Below are positions 31,959 through 33,394 of a DNA stretch of 33,394 bases, in pieces; the stretch's first letter is position 1; each line of letters begins with the position of its first letter. The stretch is from Halobacillus faecis (GTDB lineage: Bacteria > Bacillota > Bacilli > Bacillales > Halobacillaceae). Made by a program: the position numbers and the translations under genes. The notes beneath the pieces were generated by a model, which did no database searches, was not told the origin of the DNA, and worked only from the letters and a program-made list of their open reading frames with translations. The DNA is taken from contig NZ_BJYD01000030.1 in NCBI RefSeq assembly GCF_007991335.1, positions 1 through 33,394 on the forward strand. Direction: 5' to 3'.

Positions 31959-33212
31959 ATGAAAAAAATCAATGTTAAAGGCAGAATCCTCGGCATTTTG
32001 ATTGTCACCTTCATTACGACCAATGCTTTCCTCATCTTCCTTGATGAAGGAGAACATGTGGATCGCAAGTCTTATATCAATGAATGGTCCAAGACAATCA
32101 CTTATGATTTGTTTGAAAAAATGGATACGAAAGCTGTATTCGCATCAGAAGAAACAGAGCCGATCTATTTTAATGAAGAGGTTGGATCGTTCCATGAGTT
32201 TCTTGTGGAAGAAGGAGACACCATCAGTGAGGGAGATGACCTCTACACGTACGACGTTTTAAATTATTTTCAGGAAGAAGCTCATCTAGAGTCCGAAGCC
32301 AGCCGGTTAGAGGAAGAGATTGACGCGATTGAAGATTTTATAGATGACATTGAGAGCTATCGCGTACCTGACCCTCCCGAGACTAACAATCGTTCAAATC
32401 CATTCAACAATAATTCCGATACAAGCGACGCCACTCCTCCTTCTTATGTAGAAACCGAGTATATGAAAGAAGAGAAGATTGCTGAACAAGAAGCCGAACT
32501 TGCAAAACAAGAAGCCATGCTCGAAATGGTGGAAGACCAACTGGGTCAGCTTCAGGACGAAGGTGATCGAATCACCGTTACAAGCGCTTTTTCAGGAACG
32601 GTCAGCGAAGTTTCTGAAGACCTTGAAGCCCCTCTTCTTACATTGCAATCTACTAACCTAGTATTAGAAGGCACCATCCCTGAACAGGAACGGAAGGAAA
32701 CCGAAGAAGAGATGGTCGTTGAAATTGATGTACCCGAACTGGAATACGAAACGACAGGTACATTAACGTCTGTGGACGATTATCCGGAAGAGGTCGAACT
32801 TCATCGCTCCAGCCGCTATCCTTTCACAGTTTCCCTGGAAAACCCTTCAGAGGAATTGCTAGCTGGCTACCATGCGGATTTAAAAATTATTACAGACGAG
32901 TCTTTAGGTGTAGTCACCGCTGTTGAGAAAGCATTAGAGACCGAAGAAAATCTTTATGCATGGGTGATGAATGCGGAAGGAATCCTAGAGCGCCGTGACA
33001 TTGAATCGGGTATTGAAGAACAAGGTCTCGTTGAGATTTTATCAGGTCTTGAAGATGGTGAATGGCTCGCGGTAGAGCCAAAAGATGAATTCAGAAATGA
33101 AGCGGTCTTCTTCACACCACTACATACCGATGACCTTAGAATACGCCAGATGTTCAAAATGGAACGTCAGTCCATCCTCACCTACGGTTTACTAGGCCTT
33201 CTATCAAGATAA
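31959..33212 (+). CDS. membrane-fusion / efflux adaptor protein, YknX/HlyD-type
   Basis: This 417-aa periplasmic-adaptor-type protein has one N-terminal membrane anchor (about residues 9-28). A first lipoyl half (VGSFHEFLVEEGDTISEGDDLYTYD, about 75-100) is followed by a coiled coil (about 105-205). The second lipoyl half is ITVTSAFSGTVSEVSEDLEAPLLTLQ, followed by beta-barrel and membrane-proximal regions. The coiled coil is interrupted by a Pro/Asn/Ser-rich insert (about 137-165). The protein is extremely acidic. In B. subtilis YknX works with YknYZ in SdpC toxin protection, but no ATPase or permease gene follows here. AGGTG precedes the ATG. Confidence 0.83.
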   Translation: MKKINVKGRILGILIVTFITTNAFLIFLDEGEHVDRKSYINEWSKTITYDLFEKMDTKAVFASEETEPIYFNEEVGSFHEFLVEEGDTISEGDDLYTYDVLNYFQEEAHLESEASRLEEEIDAIEDFIDDIESYRVPDPPETNNRSNPFNNNSDTSDATPPSYVETEYMKEEKIAEQEAELAKQEAMLEMVEDQLGQLQDEGDRITVTSAFSGTVSEVSEDLEAPLLTLQSTNLVLEGTIPEQERKETEEEMVVEIDVPELEYETTGTLTSVDDYPEEVELHRSSRYPFTVSLENPSEELLAGYHADLKIITDESLGVVTAVEKALETEENLYAWVMNAEGILERRDIESGIEEQGLVEILSGLEDGEWLAVEPKDEFRNEAVFFTPLHTDDLRIRQMFKMERQSILTYGLLGLLSR

Positions 33213-33223
33213 CTTGATAACTC

Positions 33224-33264
33224 TAAAGAAAAACCGGTTGTCCCCAGACAGCCGGTTTTTCTTC
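33224..33264 (+). terminator. terminator of the YknWX-like operon
   Basis: AAAAACCGGTTGT and CAGCCGGTTTTT pair around a short loop, followed by TTTTTCTT. It lies 12 bases after the adaptor stop codon. Confidence 0.9.
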
Positions 33265-33312
33265 GTTCACCCAGCCAATACCTTTTAGGATTTATTAAGG
33301 AAAATGACAGGG

Positions 33313-33394
33313 TCTTGAAGACTCAGCTTCGAGACCTTTCGGGGTTCGTTGCGATGTTGAGCGTCAGGGGGGATGGGAAGCTACTCGCTTTCCT
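33313..33394. repeat. palindromic intergenic repeat element, copy 3 (cut by window end)
   Basis: It starts TCTTGAAGACTCAGCTTCGAGA, the same end as copies 1 and 2. The following bases (GGGTTCGTTG, GAGCGTCAGGGG, GGGAAGCTACTCG) match the reverse complement of 22230-22300 closely. The right half is outside the window. Confidence 0.75.

Overview
This window looks like chromosomal DNA of a spore-forming member of the Bacillaceae. The gene order matches the ydc/rsb region of Bacillus subtilis: sprT, cmpA, tex, rsbX, sigB, rsbWVUTSR, mazFE, alr, ydcC, nnr, acpS, rhomboid. Spore genes (cmpA, a YppG-like protein) and strong AGGAGG-type ribosome binding sites agree with this. Several proteins, especially the adaptor at the right end, are strongly acidic. 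Together with the intergenic repeats this suggests a halophilic or halotolerant genus such as Halobacillus or a relative, but that is inference.

Left part (1-13750): almost every gene lies on the minus strand. The centre is a complete general stress module. RsbR/RsbS form the stressosome, RsbT is released and activates the RsbU phosphatase, RsbU dephosphorylates RsbV, and RsbV takes RsbW away from SigB. RsbX resets the stressosome. A very good SigB promoter (GTTTAA-N14-GGGTAA) overlaps the rsbU stop codon and would give autoregulated rsbV-rsbW-sigB-rsbX transcription. Upstream lie the mazEF toxin-antitoxin pair, alanine racemase behind its own SigA promoter, a sporulation-type LolA-like lipoprotein, the NAD(P)H-hydrate repair enzyme and holo-ACP synthase. 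At the far left, a 36-codon cmpA gene sits between sprT and tex on the opposite strand.

Middle part (13950-24310): a rhomboid protease, the DEAD-box helicase cshA (with a terminator hairpin in its leader), an EamA exporter, a DegV protein, a hydrolase-MFS pair, a YppG-like spore protein, a glutaredoxin-like protein, a YhfK-like oxidoreductase and a reductase-type SDR. Most gene ends carry clear intrinsic terminators. A 773-bp gene-free stretch (21594-22366) holds palindromic repeats related to copies at 3073-3280 and at the right edge.

Right part (24320-33394): an ABC-F ATPase gene preceded by a 37-aa leader ORF and an intrinsic terminator, which is the layout of an antibiotic-responsive attenuator. 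Next come two MarR regulators (one translationally coupled to a MATE pump), a diacylglycerol-kinase-family lipid kinase beside an unknown membrane protein, and a YknW/YknX-like pair without the ABC transporter genes that normally accompany it. The best candidates for undescribed biology are the ABC-F leader, the nested hairpin element, the 21-nt repeat array and the cshA leader. No CRISPR array, tRNA, rRNA, insertion sequence or prophage was seen.
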